The position numbers and the translations under genes are program-made. 64,000 nt of DNA from Gracilaria gracilis (taxonomy: Eukaryota; Rhodophyta; Florideophyceae; Gracilariales; Gracilariaceae). Below are positions 1 to 10,875 of this stretch, one piece after another. The stretch is taken from assembly GCA_030374805.1 (NCBI GenBank), contig JARGSG010000258.1:62001-126000 (forward strand), in the 5' to 3' direction. The notes under the pieces were generated by a model that did not search any database, was not told the DNA's origin, and saw nothing but the letters and a program-made list of their open reading frames with translations. Position 1 is the stretch's first letter. The number at the start of each line of letters is the position of its first letter.

Positions 1-1092
1 GACAGGTCGGAATTTGACTAAGTAGTCAGAAACCTCCATCAGAGGGCGTTGCACTACACAGGGGGCCTCACATCCATAGTATTGGCTCATCTGTCCACTT
101 TTTTCCCAGCAAGTCTTGAAATCAAGCAGCAAAGCAGAAGATATATATAATAGCGCCACTGGGAAACGTCGCACACATAGAAGGCGGGATATGGCGTTTC
201 GAAACCACATTTGCTTCAGATCCTTATACTTCCATTCCACCGCTGTTCTCAACGCATTCATCGAAGCATTGTAAGCCAGCTGCTCTTTTGACGCAAACAG
301 CCTTTCGAATGCAGTTTTCAACCACGGGCGTAAAATATATGCCGGATCACCATACAAATAGTGTTGTACACCGTTTACGGTCAAACAACCTTCCATCAAA
401 GGCTCTATCCTACTCCTCCTCAGCAAGGTGAGATCATGTCTACGTCCTACCTCGGAGCCGAATAGATGAAATATCAAACCATCAGGTGTAGATATGGTCT
501 GGTACTTTAGGAATTGCTTTCCAATATGACCCGAGTAGCATGCCCTTTCGTTGCATCCATCCCCACCCGGTCTACAAATAACGATTTTCGTACAATCAAT
601 AAACCCAACGCACCTTTCCAATGGAACGGGACGTCTTTGCAATGCTTCGGCATACATTGGTACCCGTTCTGCCCGCAGCTGCTGCTATACCTGTGTTATC
701 AGGTGACCATTTGACGCAACAAAACTCTCGACAGCCTCCCAAAAAACTACACTAATGTGGCTGTACCGCATACTAAATATTGTTTTCATGTCATACCAGG
801 TTAGCGCGGAAACCAGCCGTCTCAAAACAACGCAGCATGCTGTAACAAAATAACAGTAGTATCGATTACGGTGAGTATGACTGAAATTATATTGCATTGC
901 CGTAACCACTTTACCAATGTCACTACGACAAAACTGGAAGTCATGTAGACATTGCTCCTTAGAATAGAAATTATGATTGAAACTTGTTTGCATGATTGTT
1001 TGAAGTTTGACTCGCAAGTTTGCAACATATTCTTCGGCGTTTTTAACTTCTTTCCAGATTTTTAGTAGAACAGGTGCGTGTGCGTCAAGGTA

Positions 1093-1122
1093 CAGTCCTC
1101 GTCAAAAGTATACGAACGGGGG
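1093..1122 (+). repeat. Tc1 left outer terminal inverted repeat, with inner repeat at 1271-1300
   Basis: The outer end contains AAAGTATACGAAC, and the same string recurs internally near 1280. The right end carries the mirror pair (2624-2653 outer, about 2458-2485 inner, the inner one more diverged). In IR/DR transposons such as Sleeping Beauty the paired sites bind the N-terminal paired-like domain of the transposase. Confidence 0.85.
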
Positions 1123-1331
1123 CTGAAGGCCAGTACACAGCACTTCTGAGAGACTGTGGGGAAGATTAAGGCTACAATAAACTTTCTTCTACTTCATTAA
1201 AACATTCTAGCACAATAAAAACCCTTCAAACATTGTGTAGCGCCTACAGTACAAGCCCTTCACCTTACAGGGCGGTTCAAAAGTATACGAACAAAATCAT
1301 ATTTTTGACCTGCTGCGCATCTAAGCCCAGT

Positions 1332-2330
1332 TTAGTACTTTGTTTTGCGCCCGTTAGCGCGCATTACAGCCATGCAACGCCTAGGCATGCTGTTATTAAG
1401 CATGCTTAGCACGTGAGGGTCTATTTTGTCCCACTCATCGCGAAGAGCCTGCTTCAGAGCCTCTTTGGAATCATACTGCTTACAATCAGCGTAGACACTG
1501 TAAGCGAGTATGGTCCAAAGATTTTCTATAGGATTTAGATCCGGAGAATGTGCTGGCCACTCCATTAAATTGTATTTGTTGTCCGTAAACCACTTCATGC
1601 TATACCGCGATTTGTGAATAGGGGCATTGTCCTGCTGAAAAATCCAATTACTACCATGTTGCATGTTAGCCCATGGTACCATATGCTGCTGTAGCATATG
1701 TATATACTTCTTAGAGTCCACAGTTCCATCAATAAACACCAAGGGCCCTTTACCATAGTATGAAAAACAACTCCATATCATGACAAAAACTCCTCCATGT
1801 TTACGTTTCGAAAAAACTTGTTCATCATGACTTAAGTCATGCCAATAAAAGCTCCAGCCATCAGGACCATCTCCATTAAATTTTTTTTTCATCACTACAA
1901 ATCACCATTCGCCACTCATCTTCGTAGAAACGACTGTGATACATTGCCCATTCACGAAACTGTTCAAGGTAATGTTCGGTTATCAAAGATGTTACTTTTT
2001 CTTCTTATAATCAAAAATTTCGAGATGGTGGATTTCACGGGTGACAATCGAAAGAGATATGTTCAAGTCCAAATCTTTTTTGAGCTGAGGTGCGCAGCAT
2101 AAACCTTTAGAAAGCGTCCTCTTTATACGGCGTTTGGTTTGAGGTGATGATTTGTGGGGTCTATCAGAGCGTTTTTTGGCAATGCAGGGTGTTTTGCGTT
2201 TTAAAACGGTACATATTGCTGATTTGGACCGTTTCAGTTGGTTCGCAATAAAACCAAAAGACTTTCCAACAGAGCCATAGGCTTTTATAGCTGCCACCTT
2301 TTCAGTCGTAATATGTTTGCCGCGGGGCAT
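1332..2330 (-). pseudogene. Tc1-like transposase (DD34E), two frameshifts
   Basis: The minus-strand N-terminus (start 2330) has a paired-like helix-turn-helix in roughly residues 8-45 (VGKSFGFIANQLKRSKSAI). The catalytic domain keeps the first Asp (in CSDE, codon 1891-1893), the second Asp in QQDNAP and a Glu 35 residues later in NPIENLW, so DD34E spacing is intact. Length is close to the usual 330-340 residues of the family. Two single-base frameshifts break it. One is at the A5 run at 1996-2000, which creates a TAA at 1992-1994. The other is in the A9 run at 1881-1889, directly after the first catalytic Asp. Both lie in homopolymers, so decay by slippage or a base-calling error are both possible. 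Family assignment is secure. Confidence 0.9.
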
Positions 2331-2623
2331 TTTGTAGTGGTTGGTTTGGGAGATAAGAAAGCTAGATACAATAAAGAAGGGTCAATGGTTTATTGGTGCA
2401 CTCTAGGTTGCTTTGAATGGAGTGTTGTTGACATTTGCGCGCCATAATTTGAATCCTTCGTATATTTTTGCTCTGAGTTGAAATGGCACTTTATTTTTTA
2501 ATACAGAAACAAACACAGTCTTTACAGTAGTGATGGGGCCAATTCGGGTGGTTTTTTATTCGATATAAATGATCTAAAGGATAACTACAACAGGCGCTTT
2601 TATCTGCAGTTATGTCCGTATAA

Positions 2624-2653
2624 CCCCTGTTCGTATACTTATGACGGGGACTG
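2624..2653 (-). repeat. Tc1 right outer terminal inverted repeat
   Basis: The reverse complement matches the left end over about 30 bp with three mismatches. The partner inner repeat near 2458-2485 keeps the ATATACGAA core. Confidence 0.85.
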
Positions 2654-3939
2654 TATATAGCGAGTGCAAACCAAGTGCGCCGCCTTTCAAGACGGACTTG
2701 TGCCCGTCCAAGAGAGTACTCTTCTTGAGACACCATTGTTCTGCTGGTTGGAACCCATGAAAAGCTTGGAGAAGACAAGCGCATGTGCGTAAAGTACAAG
2801 TCGGGAGATTTCGTGACCAAATCTCGTATGGTGCGTGTACACCGTGGGTACGAAAATCTTTACGAGAATTGCTCTAGCGTAAAGTCTCTATTATCGACAT
2901 GATGGTGACTTTGGTTGACATTGTGCCAAGTTTTAACTTGCATTAAAAATGCTGCCCATACTTCTTGTTTTCCATCTGCAAATCCCACACCATAACAACG
3001 AGAGGTTTTTGGTCTGTTTCGTGGGGAGCAGGGTGTTTCCGAAGGCTGCACGTCATGAAATGGCAGCGACGGGAGCACTTTTTGGCGAAGCTAAGACGAA
3101 CTGCGAACTCTTGGCCTCAAGAGACAAGAAGAGGGCAAGCGGTTAGATTCAAAGTTTTATGGATTTAAATGGGGTAAAACTTTTGAAACATCTACGTCTG
3201 TGAACAGAAATATCATAGGGCCCGAGCCAAAGTGGAATGATTCCATATTTCTGACGCAGAAGAGCAGACTTCCAAACGGAATTCAAGTACCAAGGGTACA
3301 TCGAAAGCGCTGTTAAGAATTAGACCTAGTCAAAATCAGACAAAGTAAGGTTACTGCGTGCATGCTTCACCAAGAGGAAAAGGGCTGACATCCTCTGGCC
3401 GGGTTCAAGCCATTACAGGGAAGTCTCAGGATATTGAAGAATGGATAGGTAACTCCCACAAAGAGTTGGTCGTCCGTCTCGGTGGCAGAACGAAAGATAG
3501 GGTCGAACATTTCGACCATTTCCATATAGAAGAAAAGATTGGGAAACTAAGCCCTCCAGTACTCAGTTGTTCCCCGGCCTGGTGAAGACCAAATACCGTC
3601 AACAACGTTGCACCCTGAGGCATTGGAGCGTGCTAACAGAGAGGAAGCTTTACAAAATATGTTTCGGAACGACTCCCACACCGAGCTCAGAAGGTGCCAG
3701 CAGAAACATATTCGACGGCAATTACGGAACTACGGACCCACTTTCCAGACGTGACATGCGGATATTGTTGTTATGGCGAAGAGGACTTGGATATAATCAA
3801 TTCTCTGCGACGGGACTTGCAGTTGAAGCACAGCTGTGCAAAGAATGCGTACGAATGAAGACAATAGTTTGAAAAGCTAAAGTTTCCGCGCATTTGGCCT
3901 ACGCTTGGTAACTTGTGCGAGACATATTGTATAAGGTCA

Positions 3940-4150
3940 GCCTATTTCCACAGCTTTACTGAGTCTATTAAACCCAAGTTCAGACATTCAGAGTGTTCAG
4001 AACTGAAGAAACTATCTCGAACCGGTAGATGCTGCAAAAATAGTTTGCCTTAAACAGCTTTGTCCACGAACACTTCGACAAAGGCCGCTCAATTTCCGAC
4101 CTGAACGTGAAGAAGCATTTTCAGTGCCTTTCGTTCTCAAATTGAAGCAA
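3940..4150 (+). repeat. Dispersed repeat, copy 1 (partner at 16690-16870)
   Basis: Both copies share blocks such as GAAGAAACTATCTCGA, AAAAATAGTTTGC and TTTGTCCACGAA in the same order and spacing. They are diverged and have no coding capacity. The element type is not recognised. Confidence 0.65.
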
Positions 4151-4777
4151 GTGCATCTAGTGCCAACAATCTCTTCTGACCATTTTGGATTGTTTGGTTT
4201 AACAATCGTCAAGCCGGAACTCCAGAATTCCTAGATATCAAGCGATATGTTAAATTGAAGCTTTCCTTTTGTATAGATTCTTTTGTCAGCCTTTTCCATG
4301 TACCATGTGGTGGAACAGAGCTCTGCAAAGAACCTATACTTCTATTTTAACACATTGCGATTGAATCAAGTTGATATATCTGTTCAGTCACGACGAGAAG
4401 AAACCCAATTTGAGAAAATGGCGTTCCTTAGCAGTTGTAAACGCAAACGATCCAAGATGATCGTATACAGTCGCGATGTATGTGGCTGTAAGAAGAGACC
4501 TAAGCACTGGCTGCGCTAGCTTCGAATCGGAACGAACGGCACATGAAAAGGTTCTTCACATTCAGTCAGAGCGAAGGCAAACGCCGTTTAAAAACGGCTC
4601 ATAGCCTGACAATAATCTTGTTGGACGCAAAGACAAGGAAGCAATGAAAAGGTTCCTTGCCAAGAAGAAAGAGTTGCATCGAAGGTGGGAGTCACAGAGA
4701 CTGTATCCAGGGAGGCTTTTATACAGCTCAGCAAGGTAGTAGCACCCGTTTACTAAACGTACATGAGTCTACCACAC

Positions 4778-4849
4778 CCGTTTATGGTTCACGAGACTAT
4801 AGTGCTCGAGGTATATACATGCCCGTTTATAGTTCACGAGACCATAGTG
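4778..4849 (+). repeat. Two 28-bp direct repeats, period 44 bp
   Basis: Units at 4778-4805 and 4822-4849 begin CCCGTTTAT and end CATAGTG or TATAGTG, with two mismatches. A shorter related piece lies just upstream near 4743. Confidence 0.7.
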
Positions 4850-5782
4850 TCTGAACTAGTTCAAATAGACATCCTGGCATAGGATGTGCTTCGGTTCCAG
4901 TCCAGTTTCCAGTCCAGTCAGCCGTGAGGCAGCTTCGTGCTTCCGTTCAAAGGTACAACGGTAACATGCTGTACCGAGAACTTTCGCCTTCATTCTCTTA
5001 CATGGTCGTAGTATTCAACTATTCAAGATACGACCATACAAAGATACAAAATCTCAATTCAACCGTTACAAAGGGTAGCTTCCTTAAAGCTCACAACAAA
5101 AGGTCCTGATGACGTGATGACCACACTCATAGGCCGACCATGACTCTTGAGAAAAGTACTCTTAGAGTAGTTGGGATTTGCAGCGGGGAATCTAAGTCCT
5201 TCTTGTACATGACCGTCAGGAGTTAGAAGACAGCATTTCTGGACGGTTGGATGTAGTGAACACGCCCTGCTTGCGCTGCTCTTCGAGCGTTTCAGAAGCT
5301 ATATTACTTCAGAGAGCCTACTGCTCATATGCCCACGTTCTCTGCTTCATTTACTTTTGCCGTGTCTGCGAGTTGGTAAGATCTGTATGTTGTCTTTTGC
5401 AACAAAACTCACCACATTGTTCTCCACAACATAAGTCAAAACGTACTCCCACCTGGTTCAAGCTATTTGTCCCATCCTTTGATAAATGCGTCGCGTCGAG
5501 AGAAACCCCCGCCGTTACCTGGATGACGAAATATAACTTTGTAGGATGTCATCAGACAGCATCCAGATGGGTTTTAGCTTTCTTAACAAAAAGGAACTTT
5601 CTATCGAGAACGTAACATACGTACATAGTGAATGAAAGTTGATGTCCACATTATAAAAGAAGATACAAGTTATTTATATGTTCAGAAGGAGATGGTGTAT
5701 CAGTCTCAAGGTTAAAGCGTAGTTAGTATATCAGTTTCTAGGATAGAGTTTCTAGGTTAGAGCATAGTTAGTACATCAGTTA

Positions 5783-8700
5783 TTAATTGGAGCGCCCCTT
5801 TCGTTGTTTGTTACGCCTCCACTGGTTGCGTCTCCATCGGTTGCGTCTATACCAGTTACGCCTCCACCACCATTTGCGCCTCCATCTTTGTCGCTTCGGT
5901 GCTTTCGAAACAGATGCACCTGAAGTCTTTGAACTTGAAACCGACGGCATAGGGCTTGGCGAGGTAGTCGGCGTGGCAGAAGCACTTGGTGAGGCCGACG
6001 CCGCGGGAGTTGAAGAAGCAGAAGCGGACGGTGTCATCGACGGGACGGGCGTTGAAGAAGCAGAAGCGGACGGTGTCGTCGACGGGACGGGCGTTGAAGA
6101 AGCAGAAGCGGACGGTGTCGTCGACGGGACGGGCGTTGAAGAAGCAGAAGCGGACGGTGTCGTCGACGGGACGGGCGTTGAAGAAGCAGAAGCGGACGGT
6201 GTCATCGACGGGACGGGCGTTGAAGAAGCAGAAGCGGACGGTGTCGTCGAAGATGTGCTGCTCGGCGGGGCACGATGCGCTACAGCCTTTGGTGCAGAGT
6301 TGTTCTGTAAATCGCCATCCGGTTCGCTCATCTGTTGCACACCATGTGCGTCTGCGTCAATCCCATAATAGAACTCTTCATCGTCGTATACGACCTTGAG
6401 CCGCCCCGGCGAAATCAGCTCCATTGAGAATCGGTCTGGATCACCCAGATGTGGATGGAATGCCATCCAGATCAGTTCTTCACCATCATTGTCGCTTCGC
6501 ACCACAAGACGCTGGTGTTCCTTGTCGCTCTCGAACTTCTCCGTTCGATACGATGCTGATTGCCCCAAAGTAACAACATGAACGTCCACCTGAGCAATTC
6601 CGCCATCCACTAACACAATCCGGCATCGATTTCCTTCACAACTCGATGACTCCCGCTCCACTTGCACCTTGTCCCCAAGCGCCAGGTATGATTCAAACTT
6701 GTTCTTCACACTCGCGCCGGACACCTTGGCGGAGTCAACCACCATGAAGAAGCCCGGTCCGTTTCCTGCTCGGTTCAGAACCACAGATCGTACCATCCAT
6801 GATAAAGGAGACTCCCGGTACTTCCGTTTCCAAGTCCACATCCCTCGGAACCCTACCTCTGCATCTCCGTGCATGTTGAACTCCTTTCTCGTAAAGCCCA
6901 AATCCTCACCATCGTCGTCAGCGGGCCATCCAAAGTCGTGGGGGTGTCCGTATTCGGCTACATCAAACCTTTGGTACACCTGCCTCGCGCTCCCGTCATC
7001 GTCGTACACAGTAACGGCCGCCGTTGGCGCCTTTTCGTGTGGCCAGTTCCTTGCCCAATCCACGTTGTACGCATAAGTCAGGTCTGCCGCCGCAAACACA
7101 TGCGTACCGGTATCCTCCGTACGAACCATCCGCACAGGTGGAGCCTTTGCATCCTGTGCCAGACCATCTACGTGCAACAGCGAGTGCTTCCTAGAGTCAA
7201 TGTTGTCCTTCCAATCATAGTCATCCACCCAAGCCGTCTTGAACGCCGTCAACGTGAAAATACCGCGGTCCGCGTTATCGTGTCCAGGGAACATGGCGTC
7301 CGGACGCGCATCAAAGTGCACGTACAGCGCATCCTCCGCCTCACTGCTCCGCGCAATAAGCAGTCCCCGACGTGGGCTGAAATACGAAAGCGGAAAGTGC
7401 TTCTTAAACTCCTCTTCCAGCCCCTGCGGCGACTCTGCGTACGTTGAACGTCCATGCTCCATTCCCATCACCGTAACATGCATCACATTCTGTATCCACT
7501 GGATCCGACAAGGCTTGTTGTTCTGGAAGTGCTTCCCCATCCTCTGCTTCCAAACCATTTGCGGTAGAGCTCCATCTGGATAAGCATACTTGAACAACGC
7601 CGCCCAAGCGGGGTACGACATCCCCCCACCAGATGAATGACCCACCACCCGAGCGCATTGCCACGGCTCCATCATTTGAGCCACATTGTGGATCAACCCT
7701 CGGAACCTGTCAGTGTTCATTACCCTCAGTCCCCTCCGTTCGGCCGCAACAAGCGCCAATGAACCCTCTCGAAGTGCAATAAAGTACGTGTACGCATCTT
7801 CAAACGTAGCGCCGTCCGGATACACTGCATGCGTCATGTACGCTCCAATCAGGGCCGTGAAGCGCTTGTCGAGACCGGCGTTGAACCCGTCCTCACTGCT
7901 CGACGATAACACGCCAGACGCATACACATCGAATTCATGCTCTCCTTCCAGTACCAAGTTCGTGATGTACAAATGCCCATGGTACAGTGCCCAGTTGCTA
8001 AAGATGCGATGAGGATGTTGTGCTGCGTTCGGTGAGTTGCGAGAGCTTTCGAGTGCCGTTCCCCATGACGTCTGTTTGTACATGAGCATCGCCAATGCGC
8101 TTAGAACAGATGTCCTCTCCTCCGCAGTAAATCGATCATACAAAACATCCAACGTCAGAGCTAGAGCAGCACCCGCAGAGAACCAGTCATTCCGAATCTC
8201 GAACCACTTATCTTCATCCCAAAGAAAGGCTCGCGATCCACTGCGTCCCCTTGCGCATTTACCCGCGCAAGTCACTGCTCGATGAGCCAGTAGCACTTTC
8301 GCCCAGCCCACGGATGCTTTCACGCAGTCATCGACCGTTGTTGTCATGAATGACTCGCTGCTGCCACGCTCTTTCACCACCTTCTCATTCACACTACTCC
8401 ATACAGCGCACATGAAGAAACTCTGTGAGTAGCCGTCTGTCATATTCATGATGTGACTCGCCAACGGTTCAAGCGCATCCAACTGTTCCCGTGACGCAGA
8501 GGACAAATCTTGCTTTCCATCATACACGGCCGTTTCGCCATCGCGTTCCATCTGTACCAGCTTCTTCAGAATAGGGTTAGATTCAGCGAGATGCAAAGAT
8601 GTCCTGCGGGAAAAGTGAGACCACGACGTTCTTAGATCAAATGTATCTTCGCTCGCATAGCGTTCCAAAAGCTCTTCCCATCCAGTTTGGTCAAACAAGA

Positions 8701-8935
8701 TACGTGGGTGAACACCCGGCTTGAAAGCAGCAGACGGAGCGGGAGTGATAGCCGCCTTTCCAAATAGGGAACGATGCGGTCCAGACTTCATAAAGGTGCT
8801 GATACGATTCACATTAGGTTCGTACACATCGTTGATAGGTGCCAAGTGGCTCGCCAGAGTTAATGCTATACAGCAAGTCCATGCTGCCAATAATAGGCCA
8901 CTGGTTGAAGAATGGAACATCTTCAAAGTTACCAA
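5783..8935 (-). CDS. Secreted heparinase II/III-like protein with repeat linker and Arg/Trp-rich tail
   Basis: The intronless 1050-residue protein starts MVTLKMFHSS; an inner Met at residue 6 gives a tighter signal peptide (hydrophobic to about residue 28). HPRILFD near residue 76 and NWALYHGHLYI, YPDGATFEDAYTYF and the WQCARVVGHSSGGG region fit the alpha/alpha toroid of heparinase II/III-like lyases. SYFSPRRGLLIARS followed by FPGHDNADRGIFTLTAF matches the start of their beta-sandwich, including the conserved GH-x-x-AD segment. In this family polysaccharide lyases cleave uronic-acid glycans by beta-elimination. Whether this one is catalytic, and on which substrate, is not shown. After about residue 890 come six 14-residue Ser/Pro/Ala/Thr repeats, then a 40-residue tail of Arg, Trp and Asn. 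The cationic tail may bind sulphated wall glycans (inference). A TATA box lies about 100 bp upstream. Confidence 0.88.
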   Translation of the reverse strand: MVTLKMFHSSTSGLLLAAWTCCIALTLASHLAPINDVYEPNVNRISTFMKSGPHRSLFGKAAITPAPSAAFKPGVHPRILFDQTGWEELLERYASEDTFDLRTSWSHFSRRTSLHLAESNPILKKLVQMERDGETAVYDGKQDLSSASREQLDALEPLASHIMNMTDGYSQSFFMCAVWSSVNEKVVKERGSSESFMTTTVDDCVKASVGWAKVLLAHRAVTCAGKCARGRSGSRAFLWDEDKWFEIRNDWFSAGAALALTLDVLYDRFTAEERTSVLSALAMLMYKQTSWGTALESSRNSPNAAQHPHRIFSNWALYHGHLYITNLVLEGEHEFDVYASGVLSSSSEDGFNAGLDKRFTALIGAYMTHAVYPDGATFEDAYTYFIALREGSLALVAAERRGLRVMNTDRFRGLIHNVAQMMEPWQCARVVGHSSGGGMSYPAWAALFKYAYPDGALPQMVWKQRMGKHFQNNKPCRIQWIQNVMHVTVMGMEHGRSTYAESPQGLEEEFKKHFPLSYFSPRRGLLIARSSEAEDALYVHFDARPDAMFPGHDNADRGIFTLTAFKTAWVDDYDWKDNIDSRKHSLLHVDGLAQDAKAPPVRMVRTEDTGTHVFAAADLTYAYNVDWARNWPHEKAPTAAVTVYDDDGSARQVYQRFDVAEYGHPHDFGWPADDDGEDLGFTRKEFNMHGDAEVGFRGMWTWKRKYRESPLSWMVRSVVLNRAGNGPGFFMVVDSAKVSGASVKNKFESYLALGDKVQVERESSSCEGNRCRIVLVDGGIAQVDVHVVTLGQSASYRTEKFESDKEHQRLVVRSDNDGEELIWMAFHPHLGDPDRFSMELISPGRLKVVYDDEEFYYGIDADAHGVQQMSEPDGDLQNNSAPKAVAHRAPPSSTSSTTPSASASSTPVPSMTPSASASSTPVPSTTPSASASSTPVPSTTPSASASSTPVPSTTPSASASSTPVPSMTPSASASSTPAASASPSASATPTTSPSPMPSVSSSKTSGASVSKAPKRQRWRRKWWWRRNWYRRNRWRRNQWRRNKQRKGRSN
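6006..6250 (-). repeat. Coding minisatellite, six 42-bp units
   Basis: The near-identical units encode (T/M)TPSASASSTPVPS in the linker of the heparinase-like protein. They differ mainly by a single codon (ACG/ATG). Such uniform units imply recent expansion and likely length polymorphism. Confidence 0.95.
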
Positions 8936-9035
8936 GTTAGGTAGTTAGGGAATGTGTACAATAGTATACAAGTGAAGAGAGGTAGAAGTGCACAGGTTGA
9001 GGTCCAGAAGCTGTGTCGAACATGATAACGCTGGG

Positions 9036-9043
9036 CTTATAAG
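9036..9043 (-). promoter_or_regulatory. TATA-like box of the heparinase-like gene
   Basis: CTTATAAG lies about 100 bp upstream of the ATG at 8935, the spacing seen for the other genes here. Confidence 0.55.
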
Positions 9044-9049
9044 GCGTTT

Positions 9050-9890
9050 CATCGAAGTTAACGCGGGTATTGGATCCACCTCGGAATGAACCAGGTGGTC
9101 TGAACGGGAGCTCTTCGATGGGAATGATTTCCGAAAACGGAGTGAGTGCGCATCATACATCATGCCCTCTTCGGGAAACACATTCCCATGCATCGCCAGA
9201 TCAACAAATCTCGTTCATGGCGCTCACACCCAACGGGTTACCAGCCCTTTCAATCCTTTGGTCCTCTATTTGGCAACTTTAAAGAGTAGATGAATCCACC
9301 ACAGCGCCACGCAGTTGCGGCGCATTCATGGCGCGATTGATAATGTATCATACGAAGGTAGCCCAATCGCAGTGAATCCACCCACGAGTGAAGCTGTCAT
9401 TTCACAGCGCCAGATCTTCTGATCTCAATCATTGGGTTGCGCGGTTCGAGCCCAACGAAATTGGTATCGTCCAGAGCATTGCTGCTCAGGCGGTGTGGTG
9501 TAAAGCATTTTCCGGACAGGGGCCCGGCAAAGACGGTCATCGTTGAAGAATATCTTAATATCTACATAAGGTACGCAGACATGTGATGGGGTCAAGGAAC
9601 ATCTTCGGGTTCTTCCCAACCAAAAAAGCGTCGGCGACTGCCGCAGATTTCGAACATAACTTCGATGATGGCTGCCGCCAGATCCGAAATTCTGGCGGTG
9701 TACACGTGTACCGACGTGTACACGAAACGCTTTTCTCGCTCTTGTTCGGTGACGCATTGACGGAGTGGAGCAGAAATGACGGACTCCGCCACCGCAAATG
9801 CCAGCGTAGCGAACGGGAGTTGCGACGCGCAGGGATCGACTTCTTCGTCGCGCAACAACAGTTATTTCTTTCTGTCGTTAGATCTTGTAC
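9050..9890. other. Intergenic, no supported gene
   Basis: Overlapping short frames on both strands at 9425-9984 show no recognisable domain and no TATA box. The inverted motif CACGTGTACCGACGTGTACACG near 9704-9723 is the only local structure noticed. Confidence 0.4.
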
Positions 9891-9892
9891 AG

Positions 9893-10290
9893 TAGATCTT
9901 TATTTTTTGGAAGTGGAGGAGACACAGAGCGGCAGAACCATATGCTCTGCTACATCAATGGCCAGAGGCCATTCCGTTCAGTGAGACACATAATGTCCTC
10001 ACTGCTCCTGGGTTACTTGTGATCCAGAAGGTCTTCCCTGCTCCTATTGGGTGTGGAGGGCGGGTTATTTTGAAGAACATCATCAGCGTGGACGCGATTG
10101 CGATTTGCAGCCAAAGAAAATGACAGTAGGGCGTAGACGATCGGCAACATTGAAGCCATCGGTAGATCAGGGCGAGTGAACCAGGGATACATATATCAGA
10201 AGCCACAACGGCGGCGGCTGACTGCCAAGTCACCTGCCACCTGGCGATCAACCACTCAGCCTAATCCAGTGCGAAAAAAATATTCTTCTG
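9893..10290 (+). repeat. Repeat family R1, copy A (LTR-like, ~400 bp)
   Basis: It aligns in order with 12985-13415, a shorter piece at 51950-52130 and an inverted copy at 22790-23060. Shared landmarks are TCTTTATTTTT, GGAGACACAGA, GTTCAGTGAGAC, GTCCTCACTGCTCC and a pyrimidine-rich end TTCTTCTGC. Read on the minus strand it carries AATAAA near one end, as solo LTRs do. No coding partner is present, so LTR identity is inference. Confidence 0.7.
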
Positions 10291-10654
10291 CGTTCCTGGA
10301 AATTCCTCTGTTCTCACCAGGGGCGTATTTATGACTGACTATTTTCATGCTCTTCTAAGTCAATAGTCATAAACTTGAAACGATAGGTAGTCACATTCCT
10401 CCAGAAACAATCAGAGACGAGGTTTGAAATCCTTAGAGAAGGCATAACCGTAGTCATTCTGACGAAAGAGGCAAGAACAGTCAGTCACAAATACGACCCT
10501 GGTTCTCACCTTCAGAATGAAAGGTGTACAGCAACCCTTCACCCATAATGCGACACGGCCGCCATCTACAATCCTTTCTAAGGAAAGGATTGGGCTTGGT
10601 AACCCGCCAAAGCATACGCATATTAATTACAAGACAGCTCTTCATACGAAAGTG

Positions 10655-10875
10655 GGGCACGAAAATGGCGCTAGTGGTTGACAGCATCACTCACTTCAAC
10701 CAACAGAGATACAACAATCAATTGCAAAGACTGAGAGCTAAGCGTTGGTCAAAACAGACAATGACGCTTAAATACACAAGTAGAACAGTATCTAACATTT
10801 GCCGAGGTGGTTCTTCCAAGGACAACTCATATTTGTAAGTGAAGATCCGATTCGCACATCTTCGCTACCTCAAAA
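10655..10875 (+). repeat. Dispersed repeat R3, copy 1 (partner at 18340-18560)
   Basis: The copies share AAATACACAAGTAGAACAGT and TCTAACATTTGCCGAGGTGG exactly and are similar on either side. No coding content is evident. Confidence 0.8.

Larger units (their letters stand above)
1093..2653 (-). mobile_element. Tc1/mariner-family transposon with IR/DR ends
   Basis: The 1561-bp element is flanked by TA on both sides (1091-1092 and 2654-2655), the Tc1/mariner target-site duplication. Its outer ends match as inverted repeats of about 30 bp (1093-1122 and 2624-2653), both reading CAGTCC(T/C)CGTCA. A second related repeat lies about 175 bp further in on each side, giving the IR/DR layout. It carries one degenerate transposase on the minus strand. 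Removing the element and one TA restores a continuous Harbinger reading frame, so the insertion went into a coding sequence and came after the Harbinger copy. Confidence 0.92.
1..2736 (-). pseudogene. PIF/Harbinger-like DDE transposase, interrupted and partial
   Basis: On the minus strand one frame runs from an ATG at 2736 to 2656, is broken by a nested Tc1 element, and resumes at 1090 without loss of frame down to base 1, where it leaves the window. The N-terminal part has the helical stretch usual in Harbinger nucleases (RNRYYCYF, VLRRLVSALTW, FWEAVESF). The catalytic part follows the DDE_4 order: Asp in VGFID (595-597), RRHD, Asp in YGDPAY (346-348) and Glu in VEWKY (235-237). One in-frame TAG at 685-687 interrupts it, most simply a former CAG. 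Harbinger transposases are cut-and-paste nucleases that usually work with a MYB-like partner, which is not visible here. The stop codon and the insertion make it non-functional. Confidence 0.85.
2737..5782. other. Intergenic stretch without a convincing gene
   Basis: Only short open frames with no recognisable domain occur. It holds one copy of a dispersed repeat (about 3940-4150, related to 16690-16870) and a 28-bp direct repeat at 4778-4849. No promoter, RNA gene or transposon end could be supported. Confidence 0.5.

Noticed and set aside
5787-6399. Long plus-strand frames antisense to the heparinase-like gene
   Set aside because: They are by-products of the 42-bp repeat; the minus frame has the fold, signal peptide and promoter.
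9425-9484. tRNA-like GGTTCGAGCCC string
   Set aside because: No acceptor stem or anticodon arm can be folded around it.
10317-10395. Possible second hAT MITE
   Set aside because: Only one end-like sequence (GGGGCGTATTTATGACTGAC) is visible; no partner end or target duplication was found.
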